Shown: in pieces, positions 42,707 through 52,653 of the stretch
Numbering within the stretch: the first letter of the stretch is position 1
Layout of the letters: every line of letters begins with the position of its first letter
Assembly (NCBI GenBank): GCA_949372755.1
Contig: CASIBO010000001.1
Span: 310,001 to 374,000 of the forward strand
Source of the DNA: UBA9926 sp018645765
Lineage (GTDB): Bacteria > Pseudomonadota > Gammaproteobacteria > Pseudomonadales > Azotimanducaceae
Direction: 5' to 3'
DNA: 64,000 bases
The notes under the pieces: generated by a model
Databases searched by the model: none
Told to the model about the DNA's origin: nothing
The model's input: the letters and a program-made list of their open reading frames with translations, nothing else
Program-made: the position numbers and the translations under genes

Positions 42707-43117
42707 TTAACCCTGGGTTGCCATCTGCGGCACTCCTTCGGCCAATTCCACCCAGTTTTGTTTGCTATCACACCAAACATGGAACTGGGGTGCAAAGCTA
42801 TCCGTTTGATCCAACGTGCCGGTCTTCAAAAACAACATCTCGGCCTGAGCCGGAATCAAGGAGTACAAGGGCGACCCGCAACGACCGCAAAAATATCGCT
42901 CTACCTGACTGCCACTGTTGGTATCAGCGTCTAAATAGAGCTTGGGTTCCGCACCCGAAAACGTAATGCTGGTCTTTGGAACGCCCCATAACGTCGAGAA
43001 CGCCGAGCCGGCTTGACGCTGGCAGTTTTTACAATGGCAAACCCCAGCCATCAGAGGCTCCCCCGAGATTTCATAAGCGATATCACCACAAAGACACTGA
43101 CCTGAATATGACGTCAT
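42707..43117 (-). CDS. GFA/CENP-V family zinc protein
   Basis: A 136-residue protein of the glutathione-dependent formaldehyde-activating (GFA) family. Zinc motifs: CLCGDIAYEI, CHCKNCQRQAGSAF and CGRCGSPLY. ATG at 43117 with CAGGAG upstream is preferred over the longer frame to 43138. Members act as glutathione-adduct or unknown lyases; substrate not predictable. Confidence 0.88.
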   Translation of the reverse strand: MTSYSGQCLCGDIAYEISGEPLMAGVCHCKNCQRQAGSAFSTLWGVPKTSITFSGAEPKLYLDADTNSGSQVERYFCGRCGSPLYSLIPAQAEMLFLKTGTLDQTDSFAPQFHVWCDSKQNWVELAEGVPQMATQG

Positions 43118-43644
43118 ACTGCGCTCCTGACTGTGCATTAAAAAGACAATTTGGTCTTAACAAAAAAGATAATCGAGCCGAAAGTCCCCTTGCCAAGCCT
43201 TGATTCACATTGGGTCAGACTCGCTGTCAAGCGCATCCCGACCATCACACTGTAAGCTTTATTTGCAATCAATCCAAATTCCATGACGCAATGCTGAACC
43301 GCCCTCAGCGAGCAAAAACCGCGCATCCAAGGCTGATCACACAACGTCCTTTGCGCCGAATCAAGCAGGACGCATTCAAGCGTACGGCAATCGGCAAACA
43401 ATTTGCTTCACATCAGCGGGACCGGACTGCGTCAGCGGCCAACCAATCAAACGTCCCCGGTCCCTCTAACGGACCGAAGACACGACGACGCAGGCAATTA
43501 AGGTGTGAGCCTCGGCTCAAAAGTGACAGGTTATCCGGCTCGGAAAACCCCGAAAAGGATCCCAATGACCAGATGCTTTCATTCGCCGCTCAATCTTTGG
43601 TAACCTGATCGCAAAACCAGCAAGCGCTCTAAAAAGGACCACTG
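43118..43644. other. 527-bp region without a supported gene
   Basis: No recognisable gene. A minus-strand frame (43138-43401, 87 codons) ends 20 nt before the GFA start and could be a small gene, but its product is not family-like. A plus-strand frame (43210-43608) is low-complexity and rich in Arg/Gln/Asn. The stretch may be decayed coding DNA or a long regulatory region. Confidence 0.6.
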
Positions 43645-44010
43645 ATGACAGATCACCGAAAACCACTGACGCCCGAAGAGTCTTGGGTCATTCTACAAAA
43701 AGGCACTGAACGGCCTTTTACGGGGGAATACGACGACCACTTTGATGCTGGCGTTTACGTTTGTCGCCAGTGTGATCAGCCGCTGTATCGCTCTGAAGAC
43801 AAGTTTCAGGCCCACTGCGGCTGGCCTGCCTTCGACGATGAAATACCAGGCGCGGTTCGCCGGGAAGTCGATGCTGATGGCCACCGGGTCGAAATCCTCT
43901 GTAGTCAGTGCGATGGTCACCTGGGGCATGTTTTTGAAGGGGAGCGGATCACCGAAAAAAACACCCGGCACTGCGTTAATTCGATCTCAATGCGGTTTCA
44001 AACCGTTTAA
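43645..44010 (+). CDS. msrB: peptide-methionine (R)-S-oxide reductase
   Basis: Repairs the R form of methionine sulfoxide in proteins. 121 residues. Zinc-binding pairs in CRQCDQPLY and CSQCDGHLGHVF, substrate segment HCGWPAFDD, and the catalytic cysteine in RHCVNSISMRF. Start MTDHRKPLTPEE is normal; AAAAGGA precedes the ATG. No resolving-cysteine anomaly seen. Stands alone between the GFA and POT genes. Confidence 0.96.
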   Translation: MTDHRKPLTPEESWVILQKGTERPFTGEYDDHFDAGVYVCRQCDQPLYRSEDKFQAHCGWPAFDDEIPGAVRREVDADGHRVEILCSQCDGHLGHVFEGERITEKNTRHCVNSISMRFQTV

Positions 44011-44199
44011 TTTGCTCTAGGACAAGACACTCGGCGACCCGGTCTTGGACAGACGACTGTTCAAAGCCCCTTTGCCCATCAGCGGCGCAGGTTAATCGCC
44101 GCAGCCAAAATAAACCCGTACGCCACATCGCCGCAATGACTCCCAATCAGCGCGTTAATATGGGACTGGCTGCCTCCAGCACTTCTGCCAGCCAAGACT

Positions 44200-45711
44200 T
44201 TAATGCATCCGTTTTGCAATCCTCGGCGCCACCAGCATTAACCCAATCCCGATAACGACTGCCAACAATCCCAGCTTTTCAAATACCGTGACATAGACCG
44301 CGAGGGACACCGTACCAGAAACATCGCCGCCAGAGCCTTCTATGGCCATCAAACTGGCAATCCAACCGCCGACGTAGGCTGCAAAGGCACTGGATAAAAA
44401 CCAAACCCCCATCATCATGGCAGCAACCCGTTGCACCGATAGTTTCGTGACCATGGACAAGCCAACCGGTGAAAGGCACAACTCGCCCATCGTATGCAGC
44501 CAGTACATGAGCACCAACCACACGACTGCGACCTGGCCATTCGGCCCAGCATAAGCCGCACCCAGCACCAAGGCGTAAAAACCTAGGCCGACCAGCAAAA
44601 TCGCCAAGCCAAACTTCATTGGGGTGGACGGTTCTCGTTGAACGCGCGCCATCATGACCCAAAGCAGCGCAAAGGCTGGCGCAAACAAGATAATAAACAG
44701 TGAATTCAAACTGCCAAACATACCCGCTGTCAAAAAATCACCACGGTCCACATTGCGGTCCGTAAACAGCGTCAACGACGACCCAGCCTGCTCGAACAAG
44801 GCCCAAAACACCACCGACAAAAACATGAGTAGCAACATCGACAACATTCGATCTCGCTCCTGGGGCGTGCATTCGGTAATCGAAAACCAAATAACGTAGG
44901 CCGTGACCACGCCCGTAAACAAGGTCAACACGACCCCCATCTCCTGGGTGTTTTGAATTGCAAACCAAATCAGCCCCACAAATAGGACTGCCGAGGCATA
45001 GATTCGATGTTCCAGCGAGACACCGAACCGCCGAGCGGCCAAAGTCGCGGGCGCTGGCGGCAGGCCCAGTCCCGCGAGATACTTCGAGCCCAGCAGAAAC
45101 GTTAGCAATCCGATCACCATGCCGATCCCAGCAAGACCAAAACCATAACGCCAGCCGTAGGTTTCGCCCAAATACGCACACAGAAGCGTCGCCACAAAGG
45201 CTCCCAGGTTGATCCCCATATAAAAGATGGTAAAGCCACCATCGCGCCGGGGGTCACCCTCGCCATACAACCCGCCCACGATGGTTGAAATATTCGCCTT
45301 TAAAAAACCAACCCCGACGATAATAAACGACAGGGCAAGATAGAAGGCTTGCTCATGTTGGGCAGACCGCTCAACCGTCTCCCCAATGACCACCGCGGGC
45401 GGGCCTTCATAAGCCATCCCAAGATGGCCTGCAACCAGCAATACCGCACCAAAAACAATCGCCTTGCGAAGACCAAGATAACGATCGGCAATCATGCCGC
45501 CCAACACTGGAACGGCGTAGACCATTGCCGCGTAACTACCGTAAATCATTGCGGCCTCACCATCGGCATACAACCAGTGCTTCGTGAGGTATAAAATCAG
45601 CAAGGCCCGCATCCCGTAATAACTGAACCGTTCCCACATTTCGGTCGCGAACAAAACAAATAATCCAGGCGGGTGGCCCAGCCAAGTCGACTCCGTAGGC
45701 GTTTGCATCAT
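44200..45711 (-). CDS. POT/PTR-family proton-coupled peptide transporter
   Basis: A 503-residue inner-membrane transporter for di- and tripeptides. The ExxER motif is present in EMWERFSYYGMRALL in helix 1; GGMIADRYLGLRKAI and FYMGINLGAF are further POT signatures. About 14 helices. It lies 52 bp downstream of the enoyl-CoA hydratase on the same strand. Confidence 0.93.
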   Translation of the reverse strand: MMQTPTESTWLGHPPGLFVLFATEMWERFSYYGMRALLILYLTKHWLYADGEAAMIYGSYAAMVYAVPVLGGMIADRYLGLRKAIVFGAVLLVAGHLGMAYEGPPAVVIGETVERSAQHEQAFYLALSFIIVGVGFLKANISTIVGGLYGEGDPRRDGGFTIFYMGINLGAFVATLLCAYLGETYGWRYGFGLAGIGMVIGLLTFLLGSKYLAGLGLPPAPATLAARRFGVSLEHRIYASAVLFVGLIWFAIQNTQEMGVVLTLFTGVVTAYVIWFSITECTPQERDRMLSMLLLMFLSVVFWALFEQAGSSLTLFTDRNVDRGDFLTAGMFGSLNSLFIILFAPAFALLWVMMARVQREPSTPMKFGLAILLVGLGFYALVLGAAYAGPNGQVAVVWLVLMYWLHTMGELCLSPVGLSMVTKLSVQRVAAMMMGVWFLSSAFAAYVGGWIASLMAIEGSGGDVSGTVSLAVYVTVFEKLGLLAVVIGIGLMLVAPRIAKRMH

Positions 45712-45763
45712 GGGTTCATTCCATTTTCTTAATCAAAGTTATGCTGTAAACGTAGCGCTGGAA

Positions 45764-46492
45764 TCAGCTTTTAACTTGAGCGGCAGTTAGCAAAGCATTG
45801 TTGGTTGATACCGGAAACACGGTTTCGGGATCCATCGGTCTAAAACTTCGAATACGATTAATAATGACGTCGCCGGCGCCGACTGGAAAACTTGCCAATC
45901 GAGCGGCCCAAACTCTGGCTTGAGTTAACACCTCATCATCCGGCACCACCGATTGTATTAACCCGATGTGCGCAAGTTCCGTCGCGCCAACTCGATCACC
46001 CAGTAAAGCCAGTCGCGCAAGGGTTTGCTCTGATGTTTTCAAGCGCAACCAGGCCGCATTGATTGGGATATCCGAGCCTTGTTGAATCTCACCGATTTGA
46101 AGAAAGGCTGAGTCCCCGGCAGCGACTAAATCACAGGCGAAAACAAGCGCGGCACCGGCATTGATCGCGTATTTTTCTAAAGCACAAATAAGGGGCTTTG
46201 GGCAGCGATAGAGCGCGAGATGCAAGGCTCTAATCGACGCCTGATGCCAGGCACCATCCTCACTACCAGGGTCTTCATTGCTTTGCAGCGCTTTTAAATC
46301 GATCCCTGAGCAGAAGCAATGATCTGCGCCGCGCAGGATGATCGCCGCAACCTCGGCAGAGCGTGACAAGCCTTCGATAGCCGTTGTCAGTTGCGCTGCC
46401 AACCCAGGCGTTAGCGCATTACGGCGCGCTGGTCGGTCTAAAATAATTTCCGCCCAGCCTTGATGCTGCTCAATTTGAACAAGATTCATCAT
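45764..46492 (-). CDS. enoyl-CoA hydratase/isomerase family protein
   Basis: A 242-residue crotonase. Seen: PARRNALTPGLAAQL, the oxyanion-hole segment FCSGIDLKAL, and AINAGAALVFACDLVAAGDSAFLQIGE. The glutamates expected of a classical hydratase are not clearly in place, so the reaction could be isomerisation or hydrolysis. ATG at 46492 (followed by a second ATG) after AGGAAAATCGCC; the frame runs 42 codons further up without family likeness. Confidence 0.85.
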   Translation of the reverse strand: MMNLVQIEQHQGWAEIILDRPARRNALTPGLAAQLTTAIEGLSRSAEVAAIILRGADHCFCSGIDLKALQSNEDPGSEDGAWHQASIRALHLALYRCPKPLICALEKYAINAGAALVFACDLVAAGDSAFLQIGEIQQGSDIPINAAWLRLKTSEQTLARLALLGDRVGATELAHIGLIQSVVPDDEVLTQARVWAARLASFPVGAGDVIINRIRSFRPMDPETVFPVSTNNALLTAAQVKS

Positions 46493-46775
46493 GGCGATTT
46501 TCCTACCGATTTTTGTGCTTAAAGGATGCATTAATCGCTGAAACTTTACCACCCAACCGATCGCTTTGGAGAATCTCAATGGATGTTGAATCAATCCCTC
46601 CATGGTATTGGGCGCCACTCAACAGGCTTCCAATCCAAAATTTTTTAAGGGCACGATCGCGTGCGGCCTTTTACCCACGCGTGAGATCTGAGATGATCTT
46701 TACTAGGATGCTCATTGCACCCTGCCGCTATGCCGTCTGGCCTTCGGACATCACGATCACTCAAGGATTCACAGC

Positions 46776-48551
46776 ATGACGACCATAACCCTGCGATTAG
46801 CGATGCTGAGAACCAAGATGCGCGAAGGCAACATTGCAGCCTATATTGTACCAACCACTGACGAATACCTCGGGGAATATGTTCCTGAGCAGAATAAACG
46901 CTTGGCCTACCTCTCCGGTTTCACGGGATCCGCCGGCACGCTCGTTGTAACTCAGGAGCAGGCGGCGCTTTTTGTGGACGGACGCTACACGTTACAAGCT
47001 GCAAACCAATGCCCAGCGCCGCTCTTTGAGCATCACCACCTGATCCAGGAACCCGTGTTGGCCTGGCTAAAAGAGACGCTGCAGCCGGGTCAGTCGGTTG
47101 CGCTGGATGGACGAGTTGTAACCTACCGATTCTTTAAAACGGTGGAGGCTGAACTGCGGGATCTAAACATCACCTTGCAGGCGTTAACGCACAACCCAAT
47201 CGATGACATTTGGGCGGATCGCCCAGCGGCTCTAATCTCGCCCGCAATCCTTTTGAGCGAAGCCTTTTCAGGCGAGTCCAGCACATCAAAACGTTCGCGA
47301 GTTGCAGAAAGCCTCAAAGCGGCAGGCGCTGATGCGGCCATCATCAGCCAACTGGACTCCATCGCGTGGCTGCTGAACCTTCGCGGCAATGATGTCCCGC
47401 ACTTACCGGTCCTGCTCAGTCAATCAATTCTGCTCAGCGACGGAACGCAACATTTGTTCATTGACCCTGCCAAGATTCCGGATGGCTTTGCCGAGCACGT
47501 TGGCAAATCGGTCTTTGTGCATGACGCCGCGGACTTTTCAGCCTTCTTGGAACGCTACGGCGCCCAACAGCCGAAAGTCTTGCTGGACCCAGATGGCACC
47601 AATGCCCTAACGGCCCTAACTTGCTTGGCTTCTGACTGCCGTTTGATTGAACAAAAAGATCCCGTTGAGTTGCCAAAAGCGCAAAAGAACACCGTTGAGG
47701 TCAGCGGTATTCGCGCGGCGCACATCCGTGATGGCGCGGCGCTCAGTGAATACCTTTGCTGGATTGATGGAGAGATTGCCCAAGGTCACTACCATGACGA
47801 AGGCGTATTATCAGATCGGCTTGAACAGTTCCGACGCGCGTTACCGGAACTTAAAGACCTCTCTTTTTCCACCATTTCCGCAGCAGGCAGTAATGCTGCG
47901 ATGGCCCATTATTCGCACACCAACGGCGTCCCCGCTGCGCTGACGCCGAACTCACTGTATCTCGTCGACTCAGGCGGTCAATATTTCGACGGCACCACCG
48001 ACGTCACTCGAACAATCGCGATCAATGTACCCAGAGCCGATCATAAAAACCTGTTTACACGGGTCTTAAAAGGCCACATTGCATTGGCCACAGCCCGCTT
48101 TCCAGAAGGGGTTCAGGGCCATCAGTTGGACGTATTAGCGCGGCAATTCCTTTGGGAGATTGGCAAAGACTTTGACCATGGTACCGGCCATGGCGTGGGT
48201 TGTTATCTGAGCGTGCATGAAGGGCCTCAACGCATTGGCAAATCACCACACCCCACCGCCCCATTACTGCCAGGAATGGTGGTATCCAACGAGCCGGGAT
48301 ATTACGAACCCAACGACTATGGCATTCGCTGTGAAAACCTCATGGTCGTCGTGCGCCTGGCGTCCGGCATGCTGGGATTTGAAACTCTGACCTTTGCGCC
48401 GTTTGATCAGCGTCTGATCGATCAGGACATTCTGACTGAGGCAGAGCGACAATGGTTGAATGATTACCATGAAGCCGTTTTTGAAAAGCTTGGCGAGCGT
48501 ATCGACCCAGCTGCGAAACCATGGCTATTGCAAGCCACAGCGGCGCTATAA
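46776..48551 (+). CDS. Xaa-Pro aminopeptidase (M24B, aminopeptidase P type)
   Basis: Removes an N-terminal residue before proline; cytosolic, 591 residues, the long form with two creatinase-type N-terminal domains and a C-terminal pita-bread domain. Metal ligands visible: two Asp in VDSGGQYFDGTTDVTR, His in GTGHGVGCYLSVHEGP, and Glu residues in SNEPGYYEPNDYGIRCEN. AAGGA lies 8 nt before the ATG. Together with the POT transporter nearby it would handle peptides, though the two are on opposite strands. Confidence 0.93.
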   Translation: MTTITLRLAMLRTKMREGNIAAYIVPTTDEYLGEYVPEQNKRLAYLSGFTGSAGTLVVTQEQAALFVDGRYTLQAANQCPAPLFEHHHLIQEPVLAWLKETLQPGQSVALDGRVVTYRFFKTVEAELRDLNITLQALTHNPIDDIWADRPAALISPAILLSEAFSGESSTSKRSRVAESLKAAGADAAIISQLDSIAWLLNLRGNDVPHLPVLLSQSILLSDGTQHLFIDPAKIPDGFAEHVGKSVFVHDAADFSAFLERYGAQQPKVLLDPDGTNALTALTCLASDCRLIEQKDPVELPKAQKNTVEVSGIRAAHIRDGAALSEYLCWIDGEIAQGHYHDEGVLSDRLEQFRRALPELKDLSFSTISAAGSNAAMAHYSHTNGVPAALTPNSLYLVDSGGQYFDGTTDVTRTIAINVPRADHKNLFTRVLKGHIALATARFPEGVQGHQLDVLARQFLWEIGKDFDHGTGHGVGCYLSVHEGPQRIGKSPHPTAPLLPGMVVSNEPGYYEPNDYGIRCENLMVVVRLASGMLGFETLTFAPFDQRLIDQDILTEAERQWLNDYHEAVFEKLGERIDPAAKPWLLQATAAL

Positions 48552-48748
48552 GGGCTTAAGCGCGTGAAGCGCTGCAGTTTATTAGTCTGGTCTTTCGTCC
48601 GCCCGGGGCTGAAAGCGTGCTCATTCTAAGGCGCTTTTCCAAGACCCGTTTTGATGCCGGCCAAAGCCTTTTTAGGTGGCCCGAGCGCAAGGCGGGTTTT
48701 GCGTCAATGAAACGAACTAAAAGCGCACGCTTAATGAATCAGAGCCGC

Positions 48749-48778
48749 TTGATTTTAAAAAACCGGTGCCGCCATAAT
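48749..48778 (+). promoter_or_regulatory. sigma-70-type promoter of the acyl-CoA synthetase gene
   Basis: TTGATT (48749-48754) and CATAAT (48773-48778) with an 18-bp spacer, about 45 nt before the ATG. The rest of the 271-bp gap from the aminopeptidase holds no supported gene. Confidence 0.45.
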
Positions 48779-48822
48779 CCATCAAATAATGCTGTCCAGT
48801 ATCAATCAAAGGAGCTCCACGG

Positions 48823-50517
48823 ATGAACCCAACCCGCACTGAGGCCATCGCGTCGCTCACTACCACCGGCATGCCCTACGCGCTCGAAAACGGCCTTATC
48901 AATGGCAGGCCCTGTCGATTTTTCACCCATGCGCCCCATACCCTTGGACAGCTGTTTGCCGACAACGTCTCGGATAAAACCTTTTTGGTTTACGAAGATG
49001 AGCGGCTTACTTTTTCAGAGGTTTATGATCAAGCGATGCAATTGGCTAATATCCTCGCCAGTGAATTCGGGGTCGAGCACGGTGATCGCGTCGCAATCTC
49101 CATGCGCAATTATCCGGAGTGGGTCATCTCGTTTATGGCGGTAACCGCAATGGGCGGCGTTGCGGTTTGCATGAACGCGCTCTGGCAAACCGATGAGATT
49201 GAATACGGCTTAACCCATAGTGGCAGCAAAGTCTTCATCGCCGATGAGGAACGTCTGCAACGCATTGCGCCGATTGCTGACAAGTTGGGTCTGAAAATAA
49301 TCGGGACCCGCCATGAAAACCTCGGCAGCCTTCCAACAAGCCGGTCATTTTCGGAACTGCTCGCACAGAACCCTTCAACCGACCTTAGCTGGGCCTCGGT
49401 CAGTCCAGACGACTACGCCACAATTTTTTACACCTCGGGATCAACCGGTCATCCAAAGGGCGCCGTATCTTGTCATCGCAACATCATTAGCGCGTTATTT
49501 TCCTGGGAACTTGATCTTGCAGCACGGCAATTAGAATTAGGCGTCTCACCACCGCCGGCCACCGAGCAAGCCGCAACCCTTCTCGCAGTGCCGTTATTTC
49601 ATGCAACCGGTTCCCATGCTGTCTTTCTGCAATCCTATCGGGCTCAACGTAAAATGGTTTCGATGTATCGCTGGGACCCCTTGCAGGCGGTCCAACTGAT
49701 TGAATCAGAGCGCATTACCTCCTTTGTTGCACCGGCTGCCATGACAGGCGATCTCATTGAGGCTGGCAAACAAACCAATGCTGACCTCAGCAGCTTATTA
49801 TCCGTGGGTGGTGGTGGCGCGCCTCGAGCCCCCGCTCAGGTTCAAAACATTCCCGAGGCGTTTACCAACGCCTTGCCCAGCACCGGTTGGGGCATGACAG
49901 AAACCAATGCTATTGGCACCGGTATCGGTGGCGAAGACTATCTGTTGCGGCCCGCCAGCTCCGGCCGATGCTCAGCGGTCCTCGACATTTTAATTGTCGA
50001 TGATGCGGGTAATCCACTCCCTTATGGCGAACGCGGTGAGTTGCGGATTCGAGGCGCATCGGTAATCGATCGCTATTGGGATCGCCCTGAGGCCAACGCC
50101 GAAACCTTTGAAGATGGCTGGCTCAAAACCGGTGATGTGGCCTATTTAGACGATGAGGGTTATCTCTTCATCGTTGATCGAATTAAAGATCTCGTCATTC
50201 GCGGCGGCGAGAATATCGGTTGTGCGGAGGTCGAAGCTGCTTTGCTCGCGCTGGATCAGGTGCTTGAAGCCAGCGTGTACGCCGTACCCGATGCGCGCTT
50301 GGGCGAGGAAGTCGGTGCAACCTTGTATTCGAAGCGCGATCTGGACATCACCGAAATCCAGACGCAACTCGCGGCCCACATCGCGAAATTTAAGATCCCC
50401 AGATATATTCACCTTCAGGCAGAGCCGCTACCTCGAATCGCCTCGGGCAAGATCGACAAGCGCGCATTGCGATCAATTGCCGGCAGCCGATTGGGTCTAA
50501 CAGACGCGCTCGTTTGA
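48823..50517 (+). CDS. AMP-forming acyl-CoA synthetase
   Basis: Activates a carboxylic acid with ATP and CoA. 564 residues. Seen: P-loop YTSGSTGHPKGAV, GWGMTETN, ERGELRIRG, TGDVAYLDDEGYLFIVDR, KDLVIRGGENI and the C-terminal catalytic Lys in LPRIASGKIDKR. Close to long- or medium-chain fatty acid or aromatic acid ligases; chain length cannot be called. GGAG lies about 8 nt before the ATG. Followed by asnS with a 56-nt gap. Confidence 0.9.
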   Translation: MNPTRTEAIASLTTTGMPYALENGLINGRPCRFFTHAPHTLGQLFADNVSDKTFLVYEDERLTFSEVYDQAMQLANILASEFGVEHGDRVAISMRNYPEWVISFMAVTAMGGVAVCMNALWQTDEIEYGLTHSGSKVFIADEERLQRIAPIADKLGLKIIGTRHENLGSLPTSRSFSELLAQNPSTDLSWASVSPDDYATIFYTSGSTGHPKGAVSCHRNIISALFSWELDLAARQLELGVSPPPATEQAATLLAVPLFHATGSHAVFLQSYRAQRKMVSMYRWDPLQAVQLIESERITSFVAPAAMTGDLIEAGKQTNADLSSLLSVGGGGAPRAPAQVQNIPEAFTNALPSTGWGMTETNAIGTGIGGEDYLLRPASSGRCSAVLDILIVDDAGNPLPYGERGELRIRGASVIDRYWDRPEANAETFEDGWLKTGDVAYLDDEGYLFIVDRIKDLVIRGGENIGCAEVEAALLALDQVLEASVYAVPDARLGEEVGATLYSKRDLDITEIQTQLAAHIAKFKIPRYIHLQAEPLPRIASGKIDKRALRSIAGSRLGLTDALV

Positions 50518-50573
50518 TCCTCGCCAGTCGAAAGCTGTTAATATAGCAGCCTTCTATCGAGAGTCATTGTCCT

Positions 50574-51956
50574 ATGCAAACCCAGCAAATTTCCCAGCTT
50601 TTTGAGGCGAACCCGCCGCTCGGCCAAAACGTTCAAGTTCAAGGTTGGGTCAGGACCAAACGAGACTCCAAAGCAGGGTTTTCGTTTGTGGCCGTACACG
50701 ATGGGTCGAGTTTCGATCCAATTCAAGCCGTGATTCCCGCAACCCTCACCAATTACACGAGCGACGTTCTCGCGCTCTCCACAGGCTGTTCGGTCACCAT
50801 CATCGGTGAGCTCACCGTCTCAGAAGGCCGGGGTCAAGCGGTTGAGATTCAGGCTACGTCCGTTGCGGTTCATGGTTGGGTCGATGACCCAGAAACCTAT
50901 CCGATCGCCAAGAAACGGCACACGTTTGAATACCTGCGGAGCGTTGCCCATCTTCGCCCCAGAACCAACACCTTTGGTGCAATCACTCGTGTCCGAACGG
51001 TTCTGGCGAATGCCATCCACAATTACTTTTTTCAAAACGGGTTCCATTGGATCAACACCCCGTTAATCACAGCAAGCGACTGTGAAGGCGCGGGTGAACT
51101 GTTTCGGGTGAGCACTTTAGACCTGGTCAATCAAAAAGATGTCAGTTTCGAAGATGACTTTTTCGGCAAAGAAGCCTTTTTAACCGTTTCTGGGCAATTG
51201 AATGTTGAGGCCTATTGCCTCGCCATGAGCAAAGTCTACACCTTTGGCCCAACCTTTCGAGCTGAGAACTCCAACACCTCGCGCCACCTGGCTGAGTTTT
51301 GGATGGTTGAGCCTGAGATTGCCTTTTCCGATCTGGCCGACAATGCCGATCTGGCTGAGGCCCTTCTAAAACATTGCTTGAAGGCAGTCCTCGAGCACTG
51401 CCAGCAGGACATCGATTTCTTCAACGAGCGAATCGATAGCACCGTTCGAAGTCGTCTTGAAACCGTCGTCCAGGAGCCTTTTGAGCGGATGACGTACTCG
51501 CAGGCCATCAAAATTCTTGAGGCTTCTGGCAAAAAATTTGATTTCCCAGTGTCTTGGGGCCGAGATCTGCAAAGCGAACATGAGCGCTTCCTCGCTGAAA
51601 CCCATGTCGGCCGGCCCGTCGTCTTATTAGACTACCCAAAGGAGATCAAAGCCTTTTATATGCGTTTGAATGATGATGAAAAAACAGTGGCCGCGATGGA
51701 TGTGCTCGCGCCTGGTATCGGCGAGATCATCGGGGGCAGTCAGCGTGAAGAACGCTTGGACGTCTTGGATGCAAGAATACCCGATGAGGCGATGCGAGAG
51801 AGCTTATGGTGGTATCGAGATCTTAGGCGCTACGGCACCGTCCCACACGCTGGCTTTGGCTTGGGCTTTGAACGACTGCTGAACTATGTGACCGGCATGG
51901 ACAATATCCGAGATGCCATTCCATTCCCAAGAACACCCGGTCACGCGGACTTTTAG
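50574..51956 (+). CDS. asnS: asparaginyl-tRNA synthetase
   Basis: Class II synthetase charging tRNA-Asn. 460 residues: an N-terminal OB fold (VQVQGWVRTKRDSKAGFSFV), class II motif 2 near FGPTFRAENSNTSRHLAEFW and motif 3 at GFGLGFERLL. SGQLNVEAY and PRTPGHADF at the end match AsnRS rather than AspRS. Converges on the MBL gene with a 3-nt gap. Confidence 0.97.
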   Translation: MQTQQISQLFEANPPLGQNVQVQGWVRTKRDSKAGFSFVAVHDGSSFDPIQAVIPATLTNYTSDVLALSTGCSVTIIGELTVSEGRGQAVEIQATSVAVHGWVDDPETYPIAKKRHTFEYLRSVAHLRPRTNTFGAITRVRTVLANAIHNYFFQNGFHWINTPLITASDCEGAGELFRVSTLDLVNQKDVSFEDDFFGKEAFLTVSGQLNVEAYCLAMSKVYTFGPTFRAENSNTSRHLAEFWMVEPEIAFSDLADNADLAEALLKHCLKAVLEHCQQDIDFFNERIDSTVRSRLETVVQEPFERMTYSQAIKILEASGKKFDFPVSWGRDLQSEHERFLAETHVGRPVVLLDYPKEIKAFYMRLNDDEKTVAAMDVLAPGIGEIIGGSQREERLDVLDARIPDEAMRESLWWYRDLRRYGTVPHAGFGLGFERLLNYVTGMDNIRDAIPFPRTPGHADF

Positions 51957-51959
51957 GTC

Positions 51960-52643
51960 TTACCCACCCATCATCATTTTCCAGGTTTCAGGGTCTTTGA
52001 TCTTGAGATAGGTGTTGCTGCGCTTGGTCTCGCCCATTGTGGCATGAGGCACCGCACTGTAATTGTGCCCGGGCAGTAACAACGTGTCATCTGGCAAGCT
52101 CGCTAGCTGTTGTAAACTCCGAAACATATCCTCGGTGTTGGACCCTGGCAGATCCACCCGCCCGCAACCGTCAATAAAGAGGGTGTCGCCAGAGATCAAA
52201 GTGTTTTTAACCCGAAAGCATTGCGACCCTGGGGTATGACCTGGAGTATGCAGAAACTCGATTTCGACATCCCCGATCTTCAGTTTTTGACCTGACGTTA
52301 CTTTTTTAATATCCGTGTCAGAAATACCCGTGACTTTCTTCACGCCCGCCGCTTCGTGTTCATTGGCATAAATAGGAACACTGTGGTGCTCGAGTAAGCG
52401 GCTAACCCCCTCGACCGTATTGTGTCCAAAACTACCACCACAATGATCGGGGTGGTAGTGCGTCAATAACGCGCCGGTTAATTGATAATCACGCTCCTCA
52501 ATCATGCCCAGCAATCCAACAATATCCCAAGCAGGATCCACAACGACAACCTCTCTTGTTGTGCGATCCCCAATCAAGTACGCAAAATTCTGCATTGGCC
52601 CAATTTGAATTTGTTCTACAATTAATTGATCAGCGACTTGCAT
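51960..52643 (-). CDS. metallo-beta-lactamase-fold hydrolase, glyoxalase II-like
   Basis: A 227-residue MBL protein. The dinuclear metal motif THYHPDHCGG (HxHxDH), a His in HTPGHTPGS, an Asp in ISGDTLFIDGCGRVDLPGS, and the last His in LPGHNYS are all present. Close to glyoxalase II-like and persulfide-dioxygenase-like proteins of short length; the exact substrate is open. ATG at 52643 with AGGAG; the longer frame (to 52679) is less likely. Follows a RidA gene by 10 nt. Confidence 0.87.
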   Translation of the reverse strand: MQVADQLIVEQIQIGPMQNFAYLIGDRTTREVVVVDPAWDIVGLLGMIEERDYQLTGALLTHYHPDHCGGSFGHNTVEGVSRLLEHHSVPIYANEHEAAGVKKVTGISDTDIKKVTSGQKLKIGDVEIEFLHTPGHTPGSQCFRVKNTLISGDTLFIDGCGRVDLPGSNTEDMFRSLQQLASLPDDTLLLPGHNYSAVPHATMGETKRSNTYLKIKDPETWKMMMGG

Positions 52644-52653
52644 TTTGGTCTCC

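Noticed and set aside
44082..44102. GCGGCG / CGCCGC hairpin between msrB and the POT transporter gene
   Set aside because: Only six pairs and no T-run on either strand; could be chance in GC-rich DNA.
46513..46779. Small plus-strand frame ending with an ATGA overlap to the aminopeptidase start, including an ATG with a GGAG upstream
   Set aside because: The product (rich in Arg, Pro, Trp) resembles no protein and covers what looks like a divergent promoter region; I could not support it beyond the ribosome-site match.
48617..48826. Frame of 69 codons upstream of the acyl-CoA synthetase
   Set aside because: It contains the promoter elements and the synthetase ribosome site, and the product has no protein-like pattern.
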